Shown here: positions 12,561 to 23,500 of the stretch, in pieces
Numbering within the stretch: the stretch's first letter is position 1
Layout of the letters: every line of letters starts with the position of its first letter
From: Caprimulgus europaeus
Taxonomy: Eukaryota > Chordata > Aves > Caprimulgiformes > Caprimulgidae
Assembly: GCA_907165065.1 (NCBI GenBank)
Contig: OU015541.1
Coordinates: forward strand, 11,833,001 to 11,897,000
Direction: 5' to 3'
DNA length: 64,000 bases
Notes under the pieces: generated by a model
Told to the model about the DNA's origin: nothing
Database searches by the model: none
Seen by the model: only the letters and a program-made list of their open reading frames with translations
Made by a program: the position numbers and the translations under genes

Positions 12561-13849
12561 GAGAGAAGAAGGGCTCAGCAGAGCCACCATACATCAGAGC
12601 AGAGGAGTAGCTTCAAAGGTGCAAGGGAATTAACACTTGGTGGCTGGGAGCCCACATTTTAGCCATTAATTTGATTATCAGTCAAGCAAAAAAGGCCAGG
12701 GACCTTGCATCTGTAGACCAAGGTATAGTTGTTTGGACCTTGGAATTGCATCCTCCAGATTGACATGGAATATTTATATAAAATGCAATCAAGAGAGGTC
12801 TTATTGACAATCAGACATAGCTCAGCGTGCAGCCTGGCAAGATGGGTAATTATATAGATGAAAAAAAAAATGACAAAAGATGTATGTGATGACTCCAGCT
12901 GATCTCTACTGCTCCATACAGACAGCATTAATCTCGGGTTAGTTTTGTTTGAAGTACAGATGGTTCCACTAAGCATCAGAGATTCCAGTAGATATCCAGA
13001 ATAAGATTGCATACTTTCTTCCCCAAGAAATTTACTAAAAACATGAGCTTTAGAAAAACAGAAATATTTGTGAATTCAGGCCAAATATGGGATTTGTTGT
13101 TGTAAATAGGAAGAAAATTATTTAACAGATTTTAAAAAAAATACTATTAAACAAAACATTTTTATTTCAGAAACACTCCATTTTGAGCTGACAAAAATAT
13201 TCTTTCCATTTCACCTGAAATAAACTGTCCTTTTTAGTTTAATTACAAGAAAAAGAAAAAAGAAAAATTATTTATCAAACACATAGACTGAACAACAAAA
13301 AAAACCAGCAGAAATATCTCCCACATTTAGAAACAGCAAGTAAACACCCAGTTTCAATTCTATTCCATCTTTCTCAGAAAAACCTCTCTCCTGTAGTCTA
13401 AACAATCTGATTTAGTTGTTAGCAAGCCCAAGTCCTGCCTTAATATCTAATTTACAAACTCCTGAGCTTGTTTATTTTTCCTGCTGTCCTCTTGCAAAGG
13501 CTGCAGTGTGCTGTACTCACACTGGAGACCTGCATCCTCCACACGATGCAATTGTTATTTCTCTTTCCCTGTTTCACAGAGTTTTCTCTTCCACCTCCCT
13601 TTCTCCTTTGCTGCTGACAGACCTGCCAGGGAGCAGACTCTCAAGTTGGAATTTAAATCACAGGAGTGAGAACTTAAACCAAATTTGTGTAAGCTGATTG
13701 ATAGGTTTAGCTGGTATACATTTTTTTTCTTAGATTTTTGTTGTTGCTGGGTGTTTTTTTTTTTTATATCTGCATGCAGTTTATAAGAGTAGGCAGTATG
13801 GTCTTAAACACAGCTAATATTATTCCTTGATCCACTCAAAAGAAATGTT
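12561..13849. other. Noncoding DNA with A- and T-rich tracts
   Basis: No gene is supported. A-rich tracts at about 13,125-13,145 and 13,245-13,270 and T tracts at about 13,720-13,728 and 13,755-13,766 break up the sequence. The 117-codon minus frame at 12,659-13,012 has no recognisable domain. Confidence 0.5.
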
Positions 13850-14110
13850 TGGCATTTAACTTTATAATAAAAGGTATCAATTAGGAACTGTCAATGTTTT
13901 CAGTAGTGATATCTAATTACTGTAACTTGCTATAGGCTATCTTGTTAAATTCTAGTTGAATGACTAAGTATTCCTGACAAGTTTAATGCATTATTAAAGG
14001 TGTAATTACTTGGTTATTGCTCATGTAATTCTGAGTTAATTACATGACATCTAAATTCATCATTTTTATGTTTATTGAACTTTGGTAAATTCACTTTTAG
14101 CTATTGCTTG
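13850..14110. promoter_or_regulatory. Candidate enhancer with three TAATTAC sites
   Basis: TAATTAC occurs exactly at 13,914-13,920, 14,003-14,009 and 14,037-14,043, with further ATTA cores between, in a block free of simple repeats. TAATTA is the core of the Antennapedia/paired/LIM class of homeodomain sites. Clusters like this are common in conserved enhancers near developmental genes. It could also arise by chance in AT-rich DNA. Confidence 0.35.
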
Positions 14111-16974
14111 ATATTTACACCATGACTCCCTCTTCCCCTCATTTTGAACTTAAAGGAGAATGGTGTTGCATTTTCTCAGCACAGCAGGAGAAACCAGGAA
14201 GAGGGGAGGAACTATTATCATAACAAGTCTGATTTTCCTATCAGTTTTCCATTTTCCTGTGCTTTCCTTGTCTCCTATCATTTAACCACATCATGATTCA
14301 AGTAGATCTGCTCAATTTTTGGTAGATGAAAATTAGGCTACAGGTTTTTAAAAGACCTGAAATGGAATTGTAACCCTATTGAAATCAATGGCAAAGCTCT
14401 CATTGTCTTGAGTACAGACAGGATTTTACCTTTGGGAACCCTTGTTCTGGGAGCAGAAAGCAAACTATGCAAGGGGCTTGGGGATACAGGATTTTATCCC
14501 TGTTGCCATCAGTTGCCAGATGCCAGAGGGAAGTCTCCATAAGTCAGCCACTGGAATTTCCACTCACAGCATTCATAACAAATCTCTAACTAGACAATGC
14601 ATTTGAAATTCCTTTCTACTATTTTCCTCACCCCTAGATAATGTGGGGTTTTTGAGGTTTTTTTTCCATCCTTGATTTGTAAACGTGGCCTCTTGTGCTC
14701 CATCTAGAACATACCACAGTCCTTTGCTCCCCAGAGCCCACAGAGTGTTGACCCACAGAAGGTGGCCAAAGTAACTGCTGTCCATGGCACAGCTACCAAA
14801 TGAAACCCATGACCAGCTCAAGTGCCATCACTATACAGTCAGTGAATCTGAGGTTATAAATCTTGCTTCATTCCCATTTAGAAGAAGGATCTTCAATTAA
14901 GCAAAAATTGATTTTCTAATGATTTTTTTTCTGCTCATGATTGGTAGATTGTTTGAAACTGTTCCAGCCCAACGGCGTACAGGCAGAACAATTAAACATG
15001 CATTGTAGCTGACAGCAGGACTGATTTTAAGTCAGTGAATGCAATTTAGCCCTTTGATTTTTGGCAAGAAGTGTATCTTGCAACAATTATGAAGGAAGAA
15101 AATATTATTCTAGTTAAACATTGCAACTATCAAGCCAGTCAGAAAGCAATGAGGGAATGCAATGGGGTGTTGGGAAGTTGCTTCTTATCTTATGGGTTTT
15201 CCTTCCCTTTTCTGCGCTGCATGTAATACTGAAGTTCGTGCACTTTTCAATTAAGTAAATGACTTGAGTAGTTAGTAACAGCTGAGACATTAGTAGAGGT
15301 TTGGATAAGTTATTTGACAGATCAGATACTACATTGTCATTGTTGGTAATGATTCTTAGGAAATTAGGAAACCACAATCAAAGTTTTCAAAGCATATTTA
15401 AATTTTTAGTGTGGATGCAAATGACTGAAAACTGATTGACTCAAAGCCCACTAAGCTTAGTTGGAGTTTTTCCATTAATTTCCAAGCCCTCTGGCCCAGA
15501 CTTTTAAGGCATGGGCTTTCTTTAAAATCATACTTTTTGATGTGCAGAGAGAACAATCAGAGCAGGATTAAAATCCTATTAGACATGAACTAAACTAATA
15601 AATTAAACCCTACTCTATAATGACACATTGACAGACACTGGGGCACCTTCTAAACTCTCTAGATGGAGTTCTGATCCTTCTCATTTTGTTAATGAGGTAT
15701 AATTAAAATTGAGAGCCTTACATCTGTAGGACAATACTGAACGTAATTATCCACGTTGAGTTAATGTTCAGCAGAACTCACCTCAGAGCAGGACGCGGCT
15801 GTGACAGGTACGATACAAGCACAGGACACAAACACTGTTCCCTGCAAAGTTACACCACCACTGTCAGAGCACCAGGGGTAGATTCAGAAAGATTCAGAGT
15901 GCAAAGAAACTCAGAGACAATACTCTATATGCCAGGGAAAACAAGAGATACTAGCATACTAGCAATTTAATCCTTGTTGTAACTTTGTGGGCATCATAGC
16001 CTTGAGCAAAACCACTGGAGCACAACTAATGGTTGTAGTACAGGTCATGATGTTTTTCAAAGCTGGGCCATGGTTTGTCTCCAGTTTAATCTTTTTCCTC
16101 TGCAGATGATGTTGGCCAGGACAGTCTAAACCTTGCTGGAATGAGTCAGTAGAAGTAGGTGCAATGTTTTCTTGAAGCAATCAGAGTAAATCCCATTTTC
16201 TATCAGTCTAATAAGGCAAGTTTGGAGATTTTCAGTTTGCATTTCCTCGTATGTTAATTTAATCATTGCCCACATATTATTCTGCTTGATCTGACCTGAA
16301 TCTGACTTATTGCATTTCCCAAACTACTTTTCACTCAGCGGTTAATTAAAAGATTTGGTCCCTGACACACTGCTTACAGCCCTTATTGGCACCCATTAGC
16401 CCAGCTAGACTAATTCTCTTGAAAAGCAAGCCTCCTTATATTCCCAGGGTCAAAAGTTCACAGCCAATTCCCTAAATCTTTAACATTCACTATTAGTTCA
16501 TTATTTGAACTTACTTTGCTGCAAGAGGCTGTATTCAAATGTAGGCATAAAAAGACATTCAAGAAAAACAGTTTCTTGCACCAATTCATCACTTGCCAGT
16601 TTGCTCCATCACTATCTACACAACATGGGACTGTACAGTGCAAGAGAGATGAAATTATTATTTTTTTTATTTCCCTTTGCATATCTTTTTGTTTAATAGA
16701 CAACCAAAAAAAGAAAGAAAATGTATGTTCTAACTTACACTAAGCAATTAACATATGCATCACGCCTCAAAGTTACCTCAGCAGTTTATTTTCCTGTGCA
16801 CACACCCAGAGCACAGCATTGCCATTCAGGCACACCCAGGCTAAAATCCATACACAGACATCAATATCACACTGAAAGCAACAGCCCCAGCATTCTGATA
16901 GTCCTATTTAAGTAAACAGAGTCAAAATTCAAGACCAGATCTTAGCTGAGACTGTAAATAAACACTCACACTTG
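14111..16974. other. Noncoding DNA, no gene seen
   Basis: No supportable open frame or RNA gene. A GGGG/T-tract motif lies at 14,645-14,665 (see findings). The rest is ordinary AT-rich single-copy sequence. Confidence 0.5.
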
Positions 16975-17010
16975 TTCACACACACACAACCACATTCTCA
17001 CACACGTGCA
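16975..17010. repeat. Interrupted CA-rich microsatellite
   Basis: CACA runs around 16,978-16,987 and 16,998-17,005 are separated by short non-CA stretches. This is a decayed or never long dinucleotide repeat. Confidence 0.7.
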
Positions 17011-17399
17011 CACTTACAGGCACATTGAAATTCATCCCATTTTAGAGATAAAAGATAAACACAAAATTTAGATTTTAATCTAGTTGGTAGAGCCACCAAA
17101 GCCCTGAGAAATCTGGTTCCCAGGCTTTGGTTCAAGCCCATCTTTACTGTAGTGAAATAAAGCTAGAAACAAAGTCCACTTGCATAGGTGTGTGGGAAGA
17201 GAAAAAGGCAAAGTTTAATTATTAAAACTATGCAGCTGCACAAGCATCCTACTTAAGTTAAGAGGAGTTGTCATTAAACTCAACCTTTCCCCCTTGAACC
17301 TGGTGTCTGGAATAGCTCAGACACCAATGATGACCTTATGTATTTCTTTTAATTATTCTGAAGTAACCTCCTCCAGCTCACTACAAGCCCTCAGCTACT
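17011..17399. other. Noncoding DNA, no gene seen
   Basis: AT-rich sequence between a CA-rich tract and the next candidate regulatory block. I see nothing that supports a gene. Confidence 0.5.
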
Positions 17400-17720
17400 T
17401 CAAGCAAAGACATTCTAATGATTTCGATTAAATCTTGGCCTCTCCCCAACAGAGCACAAATTAAAAGCATTACTAGGAGGATACAAGCTTCAGCGCTTGG
17501 AAGTGTTATATAAAGAATGGGGAAAGCTGCCAAGAGCTTGTTGTCATTTCATATTCACTGGGGGATGATTAACCCCTCGGTGGCTTTTCATACCCTGGGA
17601 AGATCACATGTCAGACTCCTGAGGGGTTTCCTCCTCATGACTGTCCCCTTCATTGCACTTTAAACTCTTTTTAACATGATAGTTGGAGAAAATACTTCTT
17701 CCAATGAAGCACTGTCATAT
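17400..17720. promoter_or_regulatory. Candidate conserved noncoding block
   Basis: Repeat-free, moderately GC sequence with a homeodomain-like GATGATTAACCCC stretch, a GATCACATG stretch and several CT-rich motifs. It has the texture of conserved noncoding DNA, without homopolymers or decayed elements. Low confidence until aligned with other birds and reptiles. Confidence 0.25.
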
Positions 17721-18220
17721 TTAGGCTCTGAAATCAGCTGTGTTATACTGACATAATTTGGAGAGAAAAGGTCTCACTGGACTCTACAAATCTAATTCCA
17801 GAGGTCTTCTAACCTGTCCCATGCATGGCTGCACTTTTACACATAATTTTCACCTTCACATACACATTGCCTCAGTAGAAATCTAAGAATGTACAGCGTG
17901 TGAGCACAGCTTTGCTGACATCCATCACTTCAGCTGAAGGACCAACTCCATCACCTGGTGGCAGCAGCAAATTGGAAGTGTTATACCTGTGGTGGCCCAG
18001 CCCCCAAAAAGGGCAACAACACACGTTTTGCTAATGTAATACCCATCACATCATGTTATGTGTCCTACTGCCAACATTAGAAATGGATGTTCAATCTGGG
18101 AACAAACAGAGAGGGATTATTTTTATGTTTTTTTACATTAAATTGTGGGGATCAAAGCAAATCTTTCTTTGGGAAAGCAGCTCTATATTTTTTTTAACAG
18201 TATGTTCAGCTGATAGAGAT
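17721..18220. other. Noncoding DNA with a CTCF-like site
   Basis: No gene is supported. A match to the CTCF core lies at 17,948-17,961 and is listed separately. Confidence 0.5.
17948..17961 (-). promoter_or_regulatory. CTCF-like motif
   Basis: On the minus strand the 14 bases read CCACCAGGTGATGG and match 12 of 14 positions of the CTCF core CCASYAGRKGGCRS; the two GC positions after the central G are mismatched. Such matches are frequent by chance, so binding data are needed. Confidence 0.25.
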
Positions 18221-18283
18221 TTAAAAAACAAACAAACAAAAAAAACCCCAAAAAACAAACAACCAAAAAACCAAACACAAACT
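18221..18283. repeat. A/C-rich low-complexity tract
   Basis: The plus strand contains only A and C over almost the whole stretch, with (AAAC)n and AAAACCCCAAAAAAC-type blocks. This may be a decayed A-rich tail of a retroelement, but no element body is recognised next to it. It shares the CCCC-A-tract motif discussed in the findings. Confidence 0.85.
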
Positions 18284-18379
18284 GGGGTATCCATGAGGTG
18301 TGCCTGAAATAAATACACAAAAATCTCACATAAAACAGTTGTCTCAAAACAACTATGCAAGAGTGGGAACTAGGCAAAC

Positions 18380-18535
18380 TTGGGTTAGATCCTGGTGTCA
18401 TTATAAGCAATAGACTTTCATGTTTAGGTTCTCTTCACTTTCCCCCATTTTCTATATTGTTAAAATGTAAATAATGAATCTAAATGATTGAAAAGTACTT
18501 TCAAATCTTTGGATAAAAACATTAAAAGGTAGATA
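18380..18535 (+). mobile_element. Possible ancient SINE/LINE tail (MIR/L2-like)
   Basis: A 'GGGTTAGATCCTGGTG' start is followed by a 'TTGTTAAAATGTAAATAAT' block and then 'TGAAAAGTACTTTCAAATCT...GGAT', which resembles the 'AAAGCGCTTTGAGATC...GGATG' tail of old amniote SINE and L2-type elements. Identity is low and the family cannot be fixed by eye. Confidence 0.35.
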
Positions 18536-19059
18536 CAAAACCAAACTGCACCCGAGAAGGAGTAATTGTCAAATCAGTCATCAAAAGCTTCTTTGCCCAG
18601 GTTCCTATGTGCAAAAAAACCCATGAGTCTACAAATCCTGAATCTTATCCTTTGCCATTTGCACTCAGGTAAATGGAAAAAGCAACGAAATCGGCACCAT
18701 CCATCCGCTCACACCCACTTTGCACAGTGGTAGTTGAATACATGGGTGCCAGGCAGCATCCCTTCTGTCCTCCAAGTGCTAAAACACCCCAACTCACAGA
18801 CATGCCAGAGGCTCTCATGGGCAATGCAAAGCAGAGGGGTAAAGTTAATTAGCTTCCAATATAAAGGTAAAAAAATCAGTGGGAGGGGGAAAATTCTATA
18901 TTCAAGCTTTTGGTTTAGTATTAAAAAACAAGAGAGCAAAAGCACCCCAGCAAAACCTTACAGAATCCATTTAGAAAATATATTATGAAACATGGTTGAG
19001 ATGAGACCCTGTAACTCGGAGGTGGCGCGGGGGAGCTGACACAGCCGTGCGATGCCTCA
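18536..19059. other. Noncoding DNA, no gene seen
   Basis: Ordinary single-copy sequence. A short GC-rich patch with GGTGGCGCGGGGGAGCTG lies at about 19,021-19,038. Confidence 0.5.
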
Positions 19060-19230
19060 TTCTCCAGATTTATATGAACAAAATCAAGGAAGCACTAAAC
19101 CAGCAGGGGATTATTATCTCTAGAGATAACTACAGACAGTTTCATTTTAAAAACAATCAGGGTCATCATCACTGTATTTTCCATTTCTCGAAACACAGGA
19201 ACGTGATGGAATATCCAGCTCCTTACACAA
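19060..19230. promoter_or_regulatory. Candidate conserved noncoding block
   Basis: A repeat-free stretch with GGGATTATTATCTCTAGAGATAACTAC, in which TTATCTCTAGAGATAA forms a perfect 16-bp palindrome (about 19,114-19,129) made of two inverted GATA-type sites. Paired inverted GATA sites can be functional. The wider block is inferred from texture only. Confidence 0.3.
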
Positions 19231-20269
19231 GTCAGCGACTTTCTCCCTAAAGAAAAATCTTTCTAAAAAGAACCAATTCACTTCATGTGTTCAGATGTTT
19301 TAAGGTGTCATTGTGCTGAGCCTGTGCTTCCCCTCTGCCTGCATCTCACCAGCCCTAACACTCAATAGTATCACTGTTTCTGCCCAAGAGTAAAATACAC
19401 CAGCTGCACCTTCACTTCAAGGTTAAGGACTCAATTTCTCAAATATTTCTTCTGATGGCAATGCCAGCTCAAGCCAACAAAGTTTGAGTGTCCAGGCAAG
19501 AAGGGAGCACTGACACAAATAGCTGACTGCTTTAGCCAAACTGGTGATCACCCAGGCAGTCTCTGCAGCCAGACTGGCACAGCGGGAGGGGCTGGCACTG
19601 GGGTGGGTGCTGATGCCACAAAAGGCTCGTGACAGCCCACCACAGCAGCACATCACATCCCATCAACCACGTGCTTTCTGGTCTGATTGAAGGCTGCTAG
19701 GACTTCTTCAGGAGTTTCCAGGAAAAGCTATTGTTCAGGATTGTCCAGATCACACAGAAGAGAGCTTAGACCTACAGTAATGCCCCTAAACTAGATTTTG
19801 CTCAGCCTAGCAGGGTGAAGTTTTCTTTACACAATATCTTTCCTTTGCTACTAAAGACCTTTTCCAGTGTCCTTCCCTTCTCTTCCTTCTGTCCAATCAT
19901 TTACCACCCTAACTCTTTTCATTTCCCTTTGCCATTGAAAAGAGAGGGGAAAATCCAAAATTCAAAATATGTTTTTAGCTTTGCAGTGAAAATATGCAGA
20001 TTGACAATTTTTTTGTACAAACAAGCTTCCTATTTTTCAACTGGCACTATTTGAAAACTTTTTAAAAAGGATCCACTTTCTTTAAAGAGAAGCTCTAAAG
20101 TCACTTCAGGAAACAGAAGCACAGGGTTAGTGGTAATAAGGAGAAGGAAAGGATTATTAACCATGTGTAATAATCATAGCACAGAAAAATATGCTTAATA
20201 GTTCACCTTTTTTGATTCATCCTGACATCTTCATTTTTTATCCTCCTGTTGCAATGCACCAATACCACT
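19231..20269. other. Noncoding DNA, no gene seen
   Basis: No recognisable coding exon, RNA gene or repeat family. The open frames present are under 80 codons and carry no motif. Confidence 0.5.
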
Positions 20270-20560
20270 TTGCTGAGCCATTCAGGATGAAAATTCCTTA
20301 ATCAAATAAGAAATTCCCAATCAATTAGGATGTCAAATCAGGGAATAACTCCCTATGCTACATCAAAAAGACCCGCTCCTATCTTTTGTCAGTCATTGGA
20401 TTGAAATAAAGAGGGAGTGACACACAAAGAAAGCTGTCATGTCAAACAACACCACCTTCGCTCCTTCAAGATATAAACACATTAAAATGTGGCAGGAGAA
20501 AGAGTCAATCAAATCTGTTTAATGGAATCAGCTAATTGGATAAATTACACTTTGATAATA
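20270..20560. promoter_or_regulatory. Candidate conserved noncoding block
   Basis: A repeat-free block with ATCAATTAGG, GTCATTGGATTG and CAGCTAATTGG cores at moderate spacing. It overlaps a 69-codon plus frame (20,489-20,698) with a hydrophobic stretch but no known family, which I do not accept as a gene. The call needs cross-species alignment. Confidence 0.3.
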
Positions 20561-23500
20561 CTGATAATCATTGTGGAAACATCCTGTCCCGTAGTTCTGC
20601 TGTTCAGTGCTCTGCTTGCTGCATACTCTTACGGCTTCACTCCTCAAGCTCCAAAGTCTGGTGTGAAACACCTGAAGGACCAAGCTCTCTTTGACTGAAG
20701 GTTTCATCCCTAAACCTGTACATAATCCAGGCTTCTAGAGTTGGGGTAATAAACTCAGTACCCAGGGATGACAGACACCATAAGCAAACACAACTCTTCC
20801 AACCAGGTTCCAACAGATGATGGGAAACTTGAAAAATTACTTGCTATGAATCCACACTGCTACTCACACACACAAAAGTCTTTCTGCCAATTCATATTGC
20901 TAGAAAACATGTAGGCTTGAATAAATAATACTAACCAGTTTGTCATTAGCATAGAACAAGCACACACTTTGAGAAAACTTTTAACACCAAGCAAAACATT
21001 TAGTAATTAGTATAATTATCCATTTATGGAACTGATATATTTGGTTTTAAACTGATAAAATTATAAAAATTAAGGGAGTTTTACCAAACAATTTCTCTTC
21101 CTGATACAACTGAGTAAAAATTTAACAAATATACGATAAAAACAACATATCTGTTTCATCATTGTGCTAATTTATATTCATTAACGCTGCACAGAAGTCA
21201 GTGCAGTGTGAATGGTGTTCACTTCCAACTGGGATGATTTTTTTGAGCCTGTAAGCCTGAAAAGCAAGACAACTTGGAGGCAGGAAAGCCCCAGTTTCAC
21301 ACTCCATTCCTCAGGGGCACAGTCAGCAGGCTCAGCACCCACCTTCCCCTGCCCGCCAGCGCCCATCGCCCCTCTCTCCCCAGCAGTACCTGCCTGCAGT
21401 GGTGCACTATCAACCAGGTAAGGGCCCAGTCCAAGTTTAAAATAACAAATTTCTACTTTTTTTCTTTATACTTTCACAACCAAAGTCCAAGCAGCACAGC
21501 CATCAAAAGAAACTTAAAAGCAAACCGCAGCCTGGAGTTGGGATGCAAGGAAAAACACTGACCTTGGTGGAAATGAGGAGCTTTATGCTTGTATTCTGCA
21601 TGCCCTGACCATCCTAAAAGACTCTCAATTACAGCTCCATTCAGAATCACATGCTTCCAAATTGTACAAACATAAAAAAGAAGGAAAGTGAATCCTTTTA
21701 TGGGTCATTGGAGGGTTTTTTTGTGTGATTATTAAGATAAACCCACAGAAACAAAACCTTAACCGTCTGCAGAAAGAGAAAAGGCCCTGTGATAACTGAT
21801 TTAAGATGAAAAATCAATCCAGTAGTTTTTGTAAGGCATAAAAAAATGTTGTTTTCAAAAAGTAATAAAAATTACCAATATTCATTTCTTATATCCCCTT
21901 AAGACACATGAGGGGGATATAACCAGCCAAGATCTCCCTATCAGATGGTTGGCACCATCCAACAGAAGCAAGCTTCATTTGCAATTTGATTTGTACAACA
22001 CAGGGTTGAAATGAAGGGCAGTGAATTTCTGAACTACTACATTACATGCATCCAGCCTGGAATTTAATTTATCAGAAGTTTTTTCTTTTGGTGTAAAATA
22101 TCTTTTAGTCACGCTTAATATTTGACTAAAATGTGAATGGTCTTAATGATGTTTACTGTGATTACTGAAGATGTAGGAAAGGGGAAGTGGGTTCAGTGGT
22201 TAATTTAGTCAATTTTATTTTTCATGTCATTTTGGAAATGTGTAGAAGCTCGTGCACTGCCAAGGTTCATGGTCTCACAGTTCTGCAAGATGCAATCTTT
22301 TAAAATCAGGACTCTAGAGGACTGAAGTTAATGCTTGGAGGGAGCTATGTTATTTGGCTCCCAAGGATTCCTCAAGATCCAAAAAGTGGCTCCTCTTCCC
22401 TTTTCCAGCATCAGAATAACCTTACACCATGTTGTAAGAACAGATGACCAAGATGAATGGCTTACACATAACACTATGGTGTAAAGGAGACCATTATCTG
22501 TGAAAAAGGTAACATCTACAGTCAACTAAACAGAGCCTGCATTAAAAAAGCCTGCCTGGGAAAGAGGTGAGAACTGGAAGAGGAATAAAAGCTCCATCTG
22601 ACCTAGGTTTAAATCCAGAATTCCACTTTATGTTATTGGTCTTGTTTTCAAACAATAAGTTACATTATCTTCTCAATAAGATTTGAAATTGTTGATTTGT
22701 CAGTTGAAAACTGAAAGGATGCTGCACCACTTTCTTTCCTTATCACTGCTGTACCACTTAACAGTGAAAGGACCTTTCAGAAGGGAAAGACTGCAAGATT
22801 TTTCAGAGATGCCCTAAGAAGTCCTTGCCTTTCAATGAACTGTTCAAACAACATGACTCGGCCACAGATTCAGTAACATCAGCAATGCCTCTGTAAAAGA
22901 GCAGGAGAATCATCCCTTGCTCCTTCCTTCCACTGGCCAGAAGAGACTTTGCTCTTCCATCCACACATCAACTGCAGCCTAAAGTTCAGCCTAATCCTGT
23001 TGCCTCAGTTTTTCCCAAACCCAGTATCTCCCACGCTACTCTTTTGTTGTTGGGGGTTTTTGGTTTGGGTTTTTTTCAATCTTCAAACTGCTAAAACAAA
23101 GTTACTGATCAGGCAAGTAGTACTTTGGAATACCTGGGGGTGGAAATAGGCAAGGGAGGAATGGGAAAAGGACTCAACTCCACAAAAGAAACCTTTCTAA
23201 GCATTTTGTGGTTTCACTTCCATTGAAAGGGTTGTGCACATGAAAGACAGAAGACGCACCCAATTTTCCCAGGACCTTCTTACAGGATCCCAGTGGACAA
23301 ATAAGATTTCATGGAAACAAAGACTGTATGACTGAGTTCCTCAAGGTCTCTCCCATCCCCTATTGACAGGAGAAGTTTGCAGGGTGCTTTAGAGAAACAA
23401 ACACTAATCCAAAAAACAGTTGGGGAGTAGGAGTGGAAAATTCCTAAATCCTTAACTGTGCAACATGCAGTGTTCCAACAGCTTTTGTAAAAGCTTTTGA

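Noticed and set aside
22605..22690. Further MIR-like fragment
   Set aside because: Only a 'GGTTTAAATCCAGAATTCCACTT'-type start is suggestive; the rest is too diverged to support by eye.
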